A DNA stretch of 64,000 nt from Escarpia spicata (taxonomy: Eukaryota > Annelida > Polychaeta > Sabellida > Siboglinidae). Below the pieces are notes generated by a model, which was not told where the DNA came from, made no database searches, and saw only the letters and a list, made by a program, of their open reading frames with translations. Positions 21,132 through 31,757 of the stretch are shown here, piece by piece (the first letter of the stretch is position 1; every line of letters starts with the position of its first letter). The stretch covers positions 24,509,684-24,573,683 of the forward strand of contig OZ023208.1 in the NCBI GenBank assembly GCA_963995525.1, read 5' to 3'. The position numbers were made by a program, and so were the translations under genes.

Positions 21132-23490
21132 TGACAAACGTCGCTCAACTGAGAAACTAGTCTCACTTCGGGCAGGTTAACCCCTTATACAGACGCGGGA
21201 CAAACGTAGCGTCCATTGCCTTAGTGCAGACTGTGCAACATGCCGTTTAAGGTGCACCAGACCATGTGGTCAAGTCTCCCGTATCAGTAGGGCAAATCGC
21301 CCCAATCATAAGAAGGTGCTAGGGGGTGTTTTATCCATGTACAACTGCTACTATCTGTGACGTACATATCAGGGGGGGTGAACAGAGGCAGTGTGGTGGA
21401 GTCGGTGCTGCAGTAGGAAAATAACGTCGCTCCAGATTACGTCAGCCAGTAGTTGCTATCTTAACAGTTCGCTGGTTTATAAACAATCATTCTACAGTAT
21501 GTTGACCCTACATACTATGTTGGAGCATGCTGGGTAAAAAGGTAAAGCTGTCTTTACTGGGTTATATTAAGACGTTAGAAGGGTGAATACTGCTGCATGG
21601 GGAAAAAAGAATGCTAGATCAATTAATAATATAAAGTACACAAACGCCCAAAATGTTTGGTTCACCATGAACGTCTGTAGGGCCTCTGCAATTCTACAGA
21701 TCCCGGTTAAACCCTGAAATGTTGCATGAAAGTGACAGAGCTTGTCTGTTAAAGTAGCCATAGGGGGACAGGTAATGCATACGGTTACATTAAAATAATG
21801 TATTCACTCTAGCGATGTCTCCTGGAGTTACTGTTCTAGTATTAATTAAGAGAAGCCAGCATAGCAGTAACGAAGGTCGGTTTAATGTTATCAAGTTTCC
21901 CAGAAAGTCACACGTTTTCACATTGGTTGATTAGTGGGTAGTTTTCTTACTGGAAATTTTGAAGCGTTATTTCAAAGCGTTATACAGAGTGAGTAAATGC
22001 ACATAAGCAGAAATCATCTAGTCATTTCCTAATGCATTTAAGTCAATGCGGTACCACCGTTTGCTGGCATAAGCACTCAAGTCACGTAACGATGTAGTGC
22101 AGACCCCAGACAAAAAAACTTTTTTGTTTGTGGTTTAACTTATGCCAACAGCAAAAGGAAACCTGACTTTTGGTTGTGGCGGAGCGTGGTTTTATGTATG
22201 GTTATGGCTCTGTTTTCATGTTCTTGTTCGCTGGTTTCTTTCATTGTTTGTTGAATTATTGCTGTGCAGCAGTCGATTTGTGATGATTGCACTGTGTCCA
22301 TGCACCAGCTGCAAGTTCGCACCAACGATTCTAACTTTATAAAAAGGTGGTGGTAATTGATTAGTAGTGGGAGTAAAAAAACACAAAAATGTGTACTGAA
22401 ATTAGACAAACATATTTCTAACATGTTAGGTAATAACTGTTTTATTTTGTTTTAGTTTAAAGGTGAATGGTATGGTGTGGACTAAATACTGGATGAATTA
22501 TATGATGGAGATTATTGAGGCCAGCTACTTTCACTGGTCACAGGACCCCCCTGGCTGCAGTGCTAAAGGCTGGAATTAACAGGGGAAACTAGATACTAGG
22601 TCCTTGACTTCCTGTGTAAATAATGTGTCGTTGTATATGTAATAATTAGTACATATGTTAACTCTAAATAAGTGTGTGAATGACTGAGATGTAATAGAAT
22701 GCCATGCAGTATTACTAGTTGAGCACGATGCCTTCCAACCATGTTCCTTCTGTGTACCTTATATTTGTGCTACTACTACACTACTGTCCCAGGTTTGACA
22801 TCGTTGAGTGTGTGAGACCATGTTTTTGTGTGACATCTGTGATAACCGTCATCCTCCCACACACAATGTCCACCTGCTTGGCCAACACCTGGCTTTTAAC
22901 TGTATCGGTGTCATTGCAATATAAAATCTCCTTTGTCTTTTTTTGTATTGTATATCAATAGTTACATTTGGTCATTTATTACCGACTATTAAATCAATGA
23001 CACCATTTTTTTAAGTTTAAATAAACTACAAGTTATTATTATATTCCTGCCATCTATTGGTCTGATAAAGACAGTTTAAAGCTGCCAAATCTTATTAAAA
23101 GAAAACGGGTAAATTTTACTGTGAAATACATACAGAAATATGTGAAGACAAATTTATAATTTCAACCAATACAATATGCCTTTATTAATCTAAGACACCT
23201 ACTATTTCTTCGTCTGTGTGTAGTTTGTATAAAGATGTGTTTGTAAGATATCCAAGTACGTGTGTAAGTGTGCTTGATTATTTGTCCTGATTTGATTGTA
23301 AATTGCTTGTGTCAGTGATGATGGCCAGTTTGATTGTGCAAGGTGTTTGTGTCAGTATTGTGACACGGCGATCTGTGACATGGCTGTCTGTGATGCAGTA
23401 GTCTATGACGAGGGCATGGTAGACGATGCCTTCGACTGCCAGCTCGAACAATAATTGTGTATTTGCTGCTCAAAATGAGAATAAAATGTG
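21132..23490 (+). other. NRBP1: Probable NRBP1 3' UTR and downstream sequence
   Basis: No convincing coding region follows the NRBP1 stop. AATAAA at 23480-23485 is the clearest polyadenylation signal before the next landmark, so the 3' UTR may run this far, although AT-rich candidates also occur near 23020. A short acidic frame ends in TAA at 23452-23454 just before the signal; I do not think it is a separate gene. The UTR end is inference. Confidence 0.35.
23480..23485 (+). promoter_or_regulatory. Candidate polyadenylation signal AATAAA
   Basis: Canonical AATAAA, sense for NRBP1, about 2.35 kb after its stop codon. No transcript evidence is available here. Confidence 0.35.
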
Positions 23491-24399
23491 AATTTGATGA
23501 AATACACTTGTCTTAATTTATATTTGTTTTAAATACTGCTTGTTTTATGTGCCGAAATGTGGGCTCTGTCAACCTGAGGTACAGGAGACTAGTATGGGCT
23601 CAGTCACAGGCCTGGCCTTGGGATGTCGAGCCCACATTTCTCTCTTATCATGTTAATAAATAAACGTCATTCATTTGGCCTTTTTTCATCACTATATTGG
23701 ACTCTGTGTTGTTGCTTGCATAAATACATTTTGCAATTTTATGTATTGCCATTTATTTAAGTGGGTTCAGGCACTATATAAATTCATCTTATTATCATTT
23801 AAGCACACTTTGGGTTGATAAATTACGGTTAGTTAAGACTACAATGGGTGCACTTTTGAATAATAATATGAGTTTCAATGAGATTTACTCATTCTAAATA
23901 CATTAGTCATAGGTAAGAATCAGGCATGGAACAATTATGAAAAGTTAATTTATAAAATTGCAATTGACTCTTCAAATTAACGTTGTACATTTATCAGGTC
24001 AATTAAATCAACATGGTTTCTCAATTAAAAATTAACTAACAATTAACTTTAATACAAGACAGAAGAAGCCGCTATCTGCTAAGGGGGCTAACTGATGTCC
24101 CCCCATCTGCAACATAGCAAGCAAGCTAATAATCACATTGTACAGATGTCTCTAAAAAAATGAAAACATTTCTAGATTTGAAGTGAAATAATATATTGTC
24201 AGATTTCATTCACTTTTTATATTTATCTCTGGATTTTGTTATACAGGATTATATCCAGAAGAACTCCATACTCCAGATATACTTTATACCACATGCCCTT
24301 GGGTAGCTGCTAAAAGCCATAAAAGCGAGCCTAGGCAGTAGTAGTCTTATATAATCTCAATCACATTGCCACATGATCATGTCCAATCATCAGAAGTTA
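23490..24399. other. Intergenic stretch before the LINE
   Basis: AT-rich with a perfect 12-bp inverted repeat at 23555-23639 and AATAAACGTCATTCATT near 23655, which resembles the LINE 3' tail and may be a truncated relative. No gene seen. Confidence 0.5.
23555..23639. repeat. Inverted repeat AAATGTGGGCTC / GAGCCCACATTT
   Basis: Perfect 12-bp arms (23555-23566 and 23628-23639) separated by 61 bp. Confidence 0.8.
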
Positions 24400-24767
24400 G
24401 ATTGATCAGACGTGTGTTACGAGCTCCGCAACAAATTGTGTTTTTGTCCGGTTGTATGCGTGCGATTAATATAAAGATTGAGTTTTGCGCAGGCGAGTAA
24501 GTGAATCTTCATATATGTGAAGGAATTCACAACTTGTACAGCCAAAATACGTGAACATTTATATATTTACTTCGGATATTGTACTGTTGCACTGGGAATA
24601 TCTCCCATCTGAACAGTACGGCGCGGGAAATTTCACCTTCGCTGACACGGAATCATAGCATTCACCTGGACAAATTGACGACGAACAATAGCCGCTGAAG
24701 TGGTGTCCACTCAAGTGCGTTAACGGTAAGCCATTGTTTGTGGCTAAGCGTCTGACACTCGCAAACC

Positions 24768-25578
24768 GTGATGGCTAAGGCTAAGGCAAAGCCGCCCAAG
24801 ACCGGACCGGGCGTAAGTGGTGCCACCGAGGCCCCTGCTGCCGACATCCACCTAGAAGTAAGCGCTGACGCGGACGAAAGCCAGACCTACGTTGAGAAGC
24901 TCCTGAAAATACAAAAAGATGCGTACCAAGCGTGCTTGCAAAGCGCGGTAGCTGAAATCAACAGGAGGGTGGACAGCTTTATGCGTGAGACAACCACCGC
25001 GCTGACCGAACTCCGAGTCAGCTTGCAGTACACGCAAACCCAAGTCGAGGAGATCAAAGAGAAGCAGTCGAAGGAAAACATTGACGATCTGTCGAAGAAG
25101 ATGATCGAATTTGAAGAAATGATCAAGAAAGTCGAGCACGCGATCGACTACCAAGAAAACCAGTCAAGACGCTGTAATCTACGTTTCGACGGCGTTGCTG
25201 AGGTCGACGGCGAGACGTGGGAGCAGACGGAGAAGAGCGTGCGCAGGGCTATGACAACAGCCCTAGAACTCCCCGAAGCCCAAGTGCGCGCCATCAACAT
25301 CGGTCGCGCGCACCGAACTGGCGGCATGGGGACGAGAGCCCGGACCATCGTGGTCAAATTCGAGTCGTTCAAGAACCGCGAGCTGGTACTGCAGGCGGCG
25401 AAGAAGAAACGGCCTCGTGGCATCTACGTGAATGAGGACTATTCGCAGAGGGTCATGGCGAGGCGGAGAGAACTGCTACCAAAAAATGATGAAGGCCAGG
25501 GAAGAGGGCAAAGTCGCATATTTGTCATTTGACAAACTGGTGGTAAGAGAGCGACATGATGTCGCAAACCGTGGTTAA
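24768..25578 (+). pseudogene. LINE ORF1 protein gene with +1 frameshift near its end
   Basis: The frame from ATG at 24768 reads 254 residues to a stop at 25532. Residues about 40-125 look like a coiled coil (multimerisation). From about residue 128 (RRCNLRFDGV) to 240 there is an L1-ORF1p-like (transposase 22) RNA-binding domain. Within the A6 run at 25481-25486 one A appears to be extra: skipping it restores a frame that stays open to TAA at 25576-25578 and replaces an uncharged, Gly/Gln-rich end by a Lys/Arg/Glu-rich helical end, as expected for the family. This could be a mutation, a sequencing error in a homopolymer, or programmed slippage. GC content and codon use are visibly richer than in ORF2. 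Confidence 0.75.
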
Positions 25579-25631
25579 ACTACCAAGTACCTGTTGACTA
25601 TCCTGGCAAACGTTTTTGTGATGACTTAACC

Positions 25632-28600
25632 ATGGCGTCAACTACACATCAAAATGACGAGTTAACGCCTCCGTATGATACACCGTTTGATTATAATGAA
25701 CACTGTTACGAACACGATATTGATACTGATTGTTTGTTGTATAACGATTTGCCCACGCAATGTAAATACTACACCCCAGCACAATTTTCAAAAAACTTTA
25801 GCAGTGTTGGCAAAAACCAGCCAATCAAACTGAGTATAATACACTTTAATGCTCGGAGTTTAAAAGCTAACTTACCCAAGATTAAAGATACTATCCAAAG
25901 CATGGAGTATAAATTTCATATAATTGCTATATCAGAAACGTGGCTTAAAGAAAACAATTGGGACGGAAGTGAAGTAAACTATAACGATGTCGTATTTTCG
26001 GGTTACAAACTGTACTGTAATTCCAGAAAAAACAAACACGGTGGCGGCGTTGCCATATATGTGTGTGAATCTGTACTTAACAATTGCCAGTCTTCTGATA
26101 TTTGTCTAAGGAATATATCGTATGCTGTTGATGACTGTTTTGAAAGCATCTTTATTGAGATACAAATTAGTAAACACGAAAAAATCAATGTCGGTTGTAT
26201 GTATAGAGCACCGAATACCAGCTTCAGCAAATTTAATGACAATCTCTCATTCATACTGGGAAATCTCACCAGCAAAATCGTGTATATATGTGGTGATTAC
26301 AATATAGACCTATTGCACTGCGAAGAGCAAGCTGAATCAAAATATTTCATTGATCAAATGTTCAGCTCTGGATTATATCCCTTGATCACCAGGCCCACAC
26401 GAGTAACAAGCACGACTGCTAGTATAATAGATAACATTTTCTGTTCTGAACTGTGTAGAAACAAAATGTGCGGCATTGTTTTAAGCGATGCTACAGACCA
26501 TATGCCAATTTTCGTCCTGTGTGACAACAGCACTTATGCGGTTATTAACGATGATCCAACATATAAATATAACAGAACGTTAGATGAGGACTCATTAAAC
26601 AAATTTAAGCACGATTTCAATTATGCAAACTGGGACACTGTAATGAACGAGTCAAACCCTGATTTAGCATTCTCGCGCTTTATGCAAATACTAAATAATA
26701 CTTATAACGATGCCTGTCCTGTAAAAACTACAACGTATTCAGGAGAGACAAAAAAGAATGATAAACCTTGGTTATCAAGAGGGCTAAAAAATGCTTGCAT
26801 AAAGAAGAATAACATGTACTTAGCGTTTCTAAAAAATAGGACAGAATTAACAGAAATCCGCTACAAAAATTACAAAAATAAGTTAACAAAATTATTACGT
26901 CTAGAAAAGAAAAAATATTACAGAAAAAAACTCGACGATTGTAAGACTAATATAAGGGCAACTTGGAAAACTCTTAACAGCATAATAGGTAAAAGAAAAT
27001 CTGATACCACATATTTGAAAAAGTTTCATGTTGGCGATAACATAGTAGTATTAGAAAATAAAGAAATAGCTAATCATTTTAACAATTTCTTCGTCGATAT
27101 AGGTACTAAATTATCCAACCTCATAGAACCCTGCCCGGGAACAAAGCCAACCGACTTTGTAAAACGTACTGTATCACAATCAATGTATATGTCCCCCGTT
27201 ACTGAGCAAGAAGTACTCAAAATTGTGTCTGGATGCAAAAGTAAAACTTCATACGGACCTGATGAAATCAGCATGAAAACAGTTAAGCATGTAATAAAGC
27301 AAATTGTACAACCGCTAATCCACATTTTTAACAGATCTTTGATCAGCGGATCATTTCCAAATGATATGAAATTAGCAAAAGTCATTCCTATATTTAAGTC
27401 AGGAGATCGTTTTCAGTTTTCTAATTATATACCTATATCTCTCTTATCCCAATTTTCAAAAATACTTGAAAAAATATTCAACAAAAGGCTAAGGTCTTTC
27501 ATTGAAACACAACACATATTGACAGATGGGCAGTATGGCTTCAGAAGTAATCACTCAACTTCACTAGCTTTAACAGAATTTGTCGAAAAAATTACATCCG
27601 CAATGGATAAATGCCAAAGCACGATTGGGGTCTTTATCGACCTAAAAAAAGCCTTTGACACTGTTGACCACAACATACTGCTAAGTAAACTGCAATGCTA
27701 CGGAATCAGGGGTCTGGCTCTGGCCTGGATAAAAAGCTACTTAACCAACCGTAGACAATATGTATGCTATAACAACAGTAACTCAGAACAAAAGGAAATC
27801 AAGTGTGGAGTCCCGCAAGGTTCAATCCTTGGCCCGTTATTATTTATTCTGTACATAAATGACATGTGTGAAGTCTCAAAATTGCTTGACATTATTTTGT
27901 TTGCTGATGATACAAACATTTTTTATTCCGCTAGTAACACAGCTGAAGTAAGCACTGTTATTAACAACGAACTAAAAAAACTAGACCTGTGGTTTCGAGC
28001 GAACAAATTATCACTTAATGTGAACAAAACACATTTTATAATGTTCAACAATAAAAAGCAACCTAGAACAGGTGTGAATATAGTTTTGAATGGGAAAAAC
28101 ATTGAGCAGGTATCATATACTAAATTCCTTGGAGTAACCATTGACGAAAACGTAACATGGAGAGAACACATAAAAATGGTTGAATCAAAAGTATCAAAAA
28201 ACATAGCAGTTTTGTATAAAACTAGGCATGTTCTTGATTGTCAAGCGTTACACACATTATATAATTCACTTGTTGAACCACATATGTCATATTGCTGTGA
28301 GATCTGGGGAAATACTTATCAATCTAGACTTAGAAAACTATTTATGTTACAGAAAAAAGCTATACGGATTATTTATAATCTTAATTATCATGATCATACA
28401 TCTGTATTTTTCCATCTCTCAAACATGCTTAAATTTCATGATTTAGTTAAATACAAGACTATGATCATACTTTATAAAGCAAACAACCATTCTTTAAATG
28501 GTCGTGTTCAAGCATTATTTGAACCAACCGCAGCTATCCACATACATGATACAAGACAAAGCAAACTTTTCTATGTTAAAAAGACAAACACCACCCTCCG

Positions 28601-28727
28601 ACTGCTGTCAATCACCGTCAAGGGTATAAAAACGTGGAACAATTTACCAAATAAATTGACTCAGCTTCCAAGTTTAACACAATTTAAAAAAGCAATCAAG
28701 TTGTCATTACTTTCTACATATTTGTGA
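25632..28727 (+). CDS. LINE ORF2: AP endonuclease / reverse transcriptase
   Basis: An uninterrupted 1031-aa frame with good start context (ACCATGG). An N-terminal AP endonuclease domain (residues about 70-300) shows IIHFNARSL, AISETWL, GGGVAIYV, GDYNIDLL and DHMPIF. The reverse transcriptase (about residues 500-800) shows FIDLKKAFDTVDH, GVPQGSILGPLLFILYIND and the catalytic FADD at 27900-27911. No RNase H domain is present. One usually conserved RT position reads SNYIPISLL where SNYRPISLL is standard, so activity may be reduced. It nicks DNA and copies its own RNA at the nick. Best placed in the CR1/L2/Rex1 group; the exact clade needs a tree. Confidence 0.93.
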   Translation: MASTTHQNDELTPPYDTPFDYNEHCYEHDIDTDCLLYNDLPTQCKYYTPAQFSKNFSSVGKNQPIKLSIIHFNARSLKANLPKIKDTIQSMEYKFHIIAISETWLKENNWDGSEVNYNDVVFSGYKLYCNSRKNKHGGGVAIYVCESVLNNCQSSDICLRNISYAVDDCFESIFIEIQISKHEKINVGCMYRAPNTSFSKFNDNLSFILGNLTSKIVYICGDYNIDLLHCEEQAESKYFIDQMFSSGLYPLITRPTRVTSTTASIIDNIFCSELCRNKMCGIVLSDATDHMPIFVLCDNSTYAVINDDPTYKYNRTLDEDSLNKFKHDFNYANWDTVMNESNPDLAFSRFMQILNNTYNDACPVKTTTYSGETKKNDKPWLSRGLKNACIKKNNMYLAFLKNRTELTEIRYKNYKNKLTKLLRLEKKKYYRKKLDDCKTNIRATWKTLNSIIGKRKSDTTYLKKFHVGDNIVVLENKEIANHFNNFFVDIGTKLSNLIEPCPGTKPTDFVKRTVSQSMYMSPVTEQEVLKIVSGCKSKTSYGPDEISMKTVKHVIKQIVQPLIHIFNRSLISGSFPNDMKLAKVIPIFKSGDRFQFSNYIPISLLSQFSKILEKIFNKRLRSFIETQHILTDGQYGFRSNHSTSLALTEFVEKITSAMDKCQSTIGVFIDLKKAFDTVDHNILLSKLQCYGIRGLALAWIKSYLTNRRQYVCYNNSNSEQKEIKCGVPQGSILGPLLFILYINDMCEVSKLLDIILFADDTNIFYSASNTAEVSTVINNELKKLDLWFRANKLSLNVNKTHFIMFNNKKQPRTGVNIVLNGKNIEQVSYTKFLGVTIDENVTWREHIKMVESKVSKNIAVLYKTRHVLDCQALHTLYNSLVEPHMSYCCEIWGNTYQSRLRKLFMLQKKAIRIIYNLNYHDHTSVFFHLSNMLKFHDLVKYKTMIILYKANNHSLNGRVQALFEPTAAIHIHDTRQSKLFYVKKTNTTLRLLSITVKGIKTWNNLPNKLTQLPSLTQFKKAIKLSLLSTYL

Positions 28728-29010
28728 ATTGTTAATTGAAGGTGACGTTTTGTTAAACCCATGAAATAGTAACACAAGCACTATAGTAAACAGTCTATAA
28801 AATTATATGAGTTGTGAATATTATTTTGTGATTTATTTATAATTCCTGTTGTATTTATTCAGTTTTCATAGTTCGAGTAGGGCATAGCAACACATAAGTC
28901 TATGACTTCAGCTATGTCCTTTCAGCAGCAGCAGCAGCAGCAAACCATACTGTGCATGTATTATGTTGTTGTTGTTGTTGAATAAACGTTCATTCATTCA
29001 CATACAGTTC

Positions 29011-29599
29011 ACCCAGCTCAATTGTCAATGGACACTGGCTGCATATTGAGACTGTTTAAACAACTGTCTGGACTGTGTGTAGTAGCTTTCTTTGATATTG
29101 GGTGGATCACTAGCTGTGTCTTGTTTACCCCATGAGCATCACAGCTAATTCCAACTACAGACAGAAGGCCATGTGACAATCGCCACAGGAATGCACAAAG
29201 TAATATCAAATAAAATAAAGCTATTTTAAAGTTAATTTATATTTTTAAATTAAATTAACCTCTTCAAAAATGTATTTGTTTTTGAGAAAGTTAAAAATAA
29301 ATAAATTAACCAAGTTATTTGAATTACGGCTAACAATTTAAATTAATCAGGTAACAGTATTAAAACACCACACGCTACATATTTCAAATTGTATTCCAAA
29401 TTTCAAAAATAAGCAATACATTTTGTTGACAAGACATTTGATAGCTCATAGATAAGGGCATCCTGGTGCACTGACAGAAATGCTCCAATGTCTGTTTCTT
29501 AGTGTTTGACAAATCTAACCTATATATACATTTTTAATATACAATCTTAGAAATGCAATACAAAGTGTAGCAGTTCATAACACATATTCACAGTTTGCG
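29011..29599. other. Between the LINE and the SASS6 stop
   Basis: AT-rich; probably SASS6 3' UTR/flank. Nothing else recognised. Confidence 0.5.
29533..29538 (-). promoter_or_regulatory. Candidate SASS6 polyadenylation signal (ATTAAA)
   Basis: ATTAAA on the minus strand about 62 nt after the SASS6 stop; a common variant signal in an AT-rich stretch. Weak evidence on its own. Confidence 0.25.
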
Positions 29600-29900
29600 C
29601 TACGTCACTTTCGCCTGGTTAGGGAAGTACGCTGACACCAGGGGGGGTTGACTCGGCTTCGGAACATTCGTCTTTGGTACGATGGCATCTCTGCTCAGTC
29701 GTGCCGTATTCGTGGCCGTAGGGGGCAGTGCACTGTTCGCTTGTGACGCCATCGCAGACGTACGACTTGTGGCGCCACCACCATGAGCTGCAGGCGCGCC
29801 GTACGAGAAGTAGTTAGGACTGCCGCCACTAGGGATGTTGCTACTGACGGTCGACTCGGGCGGTGTTTGCTGCAGGTATTTCGCCTGCAGACCCTGGGCT
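29600..29900 (-). CDS. SASS6: SASS6 exon 14 (stop)
   Basis: Codes the last 100 residues, Ser/Ala/Thr-rich, ending [11 protein letters not shown] and TAG at 29602-29600. The SAYFP motif near the C-terminus is shared with vertebrate SASS6. Acceptor TCTCACAG. Confidence 0.92.
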
Positions 29901-31706
29901 CTGTGAGAAGAAAAATGTCTCAGTTTCAATCACAAATTCTCCTGGTTATATTGTCGGACACATAATTTTCAGTTGCTACCAATAGGAGCTACAGTCATCA
30001 ATACTAATATTAATGGGTGGCTAAAACTTGACCCCTTAGCGAGATCCCACACATGCCACTGGTTATGGAGGTATCAATAATGATGATGTAGTTTGAGGTA
30101 GTCAATACGAGACGATTGGTTCGTTCCCTATTCTCATTGGCTGGTTAAATCCAACATAAACAAATGCAGAGATTAGTACTGAACCGATAAACAAATGCAA
30201 TGCAGTTGAACCTCTCTTTATGCTCACCTCTCAATTAAGGTCAACCTAGGATAATCCAAAATAATTCACATGCACAGCAAAATATAGGAAATTAGTCCCT
30301 CTAATACTGTCAGCTCGATATTCAGACCACTCTAGGCCTTAACAGTGAGGTTTCACTGTAAATATAACATCGTAACAATGACCTTAATAGTGAGGTTTCA
30401 CTGTAAATATAACATCGTAACAATGATCTTAATAGTGAGGTTCTACTGTAAATACAACATAGCAACAATGACCTTAATAGTGAGGTTTTAATGTAAATAC
30501 AACATCGCAACAATGACCTTAATAGTGAGGTTCTACTGTAAATAAAACATCGCAACAATTTCTTCAAACAAATCAACTAACTGACAGGATTTTAATTTGA
30601 GATTATGTAGTTGCTATTCTGGATCAAAATCAGATTCTATTATGTTCCACAGCTCTAAATAGCATAGTTTGCAATAAGTAGTATTAAGTCTAAGTAGTCT
30701 CACCTCTGTTTCCCTTGCCCCCCTTGGAGGTCGGGTGAGGCACGGGGGTCAACACCCTCTTCGGGTATCGTGCCTATTGGGCTGCTTTTGGCGAGTGGAA
30801 TTGGCATCATGCTCTTTCTAGGCTGCCCGACACTGTACTGAACCTGGGCAGGTAGTCATAAATACTGGTTAAGATAAATAAAACTAAAATTTGTCCCTGC
30901 ATTGTTGCAAGACAACGTCAACATATTTTTAAATATGAACAAGTGTTTTTATCTCAGGTAAAACTTGTAGAACTACAAATATATAAATAAAAAACAATTA
31001 TGATAAATAAAATAATACGACATACTGTATATTTAATTTAAAAGGTAAGTTCTTAAAGCGCTTTACACATTATAATAATTCAGAACTGAAACAAGATGAT
31101 CGTGCATTACCTATCAAACTAGATACTAGTATTAATGTAAAAACAAAGACACTGTCTTGGCATGTACATGTATTACCATGTGTGAAACAGACTCCAGAGT
31201 GTTATTCAGTCAGTTTGGGTGTTAAAAACAGTGGTATCATTTGGTGTAACAATAGTTTTATCATTGCAATAGTAGAAGTAATTCAGTGGTAATGCAGTCA
31301 TTAGCCTAATTTACTGGCAATAATACTGCTAGACGATGACAGCTATTGCAGCTGCATCCCTCATGACATCGAAGGGGATATTTACATTATAAACCTAATA
31401 ATACCTAACCCACTTCTAGCGTTTAAACATGTCATCCTCTTACCCAGGTAGGAATGTTCTTCGTGTGTATGTGACCCTACCTGATGTTGCCTGGGAGGGG
31501 GAGGGGCGGCAGGTCCTGACAGCTGGGGTGATTGACTGCGCCCTGAGCCCGCATACCTCGACGAACTGGTATAGGATGGGGCACTGAAGTTATGCTGTCA
31601 ACACAGAAAGAAACTGTCACATCTCAGGTAGTTCATGTCAATCTATGTCACAATTCAACTTAAACATGACAACAGCTTATAGACAGATGACATGATCTGT
31701 ACACAT

Positions 31707-31757
<51 letters not shown>

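Larger units (their letters stand above)
24400..29010 (+). mobile_element. CR1-group LINE, nearly full length
   Basis: A two-ORF non-LTR retrotransposon in the same orientation as NRBP1. It has ORF1 with a coiled coil and RNA-binding-type domain, a full-length ORF2 (AP endonuclease plus reverse transcriptase, no RNase H), and a 3' UTR with CAG and TTG runs ending AATAAACGTTCATTCATTCA, i.e. a short ATTC repeat. Such short repeated tails fit the CR1/L2/Rex1 group. The 5' boundary is only approximate, because I could not find target-site duplications. Intact ORF2 points to recent insertion. It occupies the intergenic gap between the convergent NRBP1 and SASS6 genes. Confidence 0.88.
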
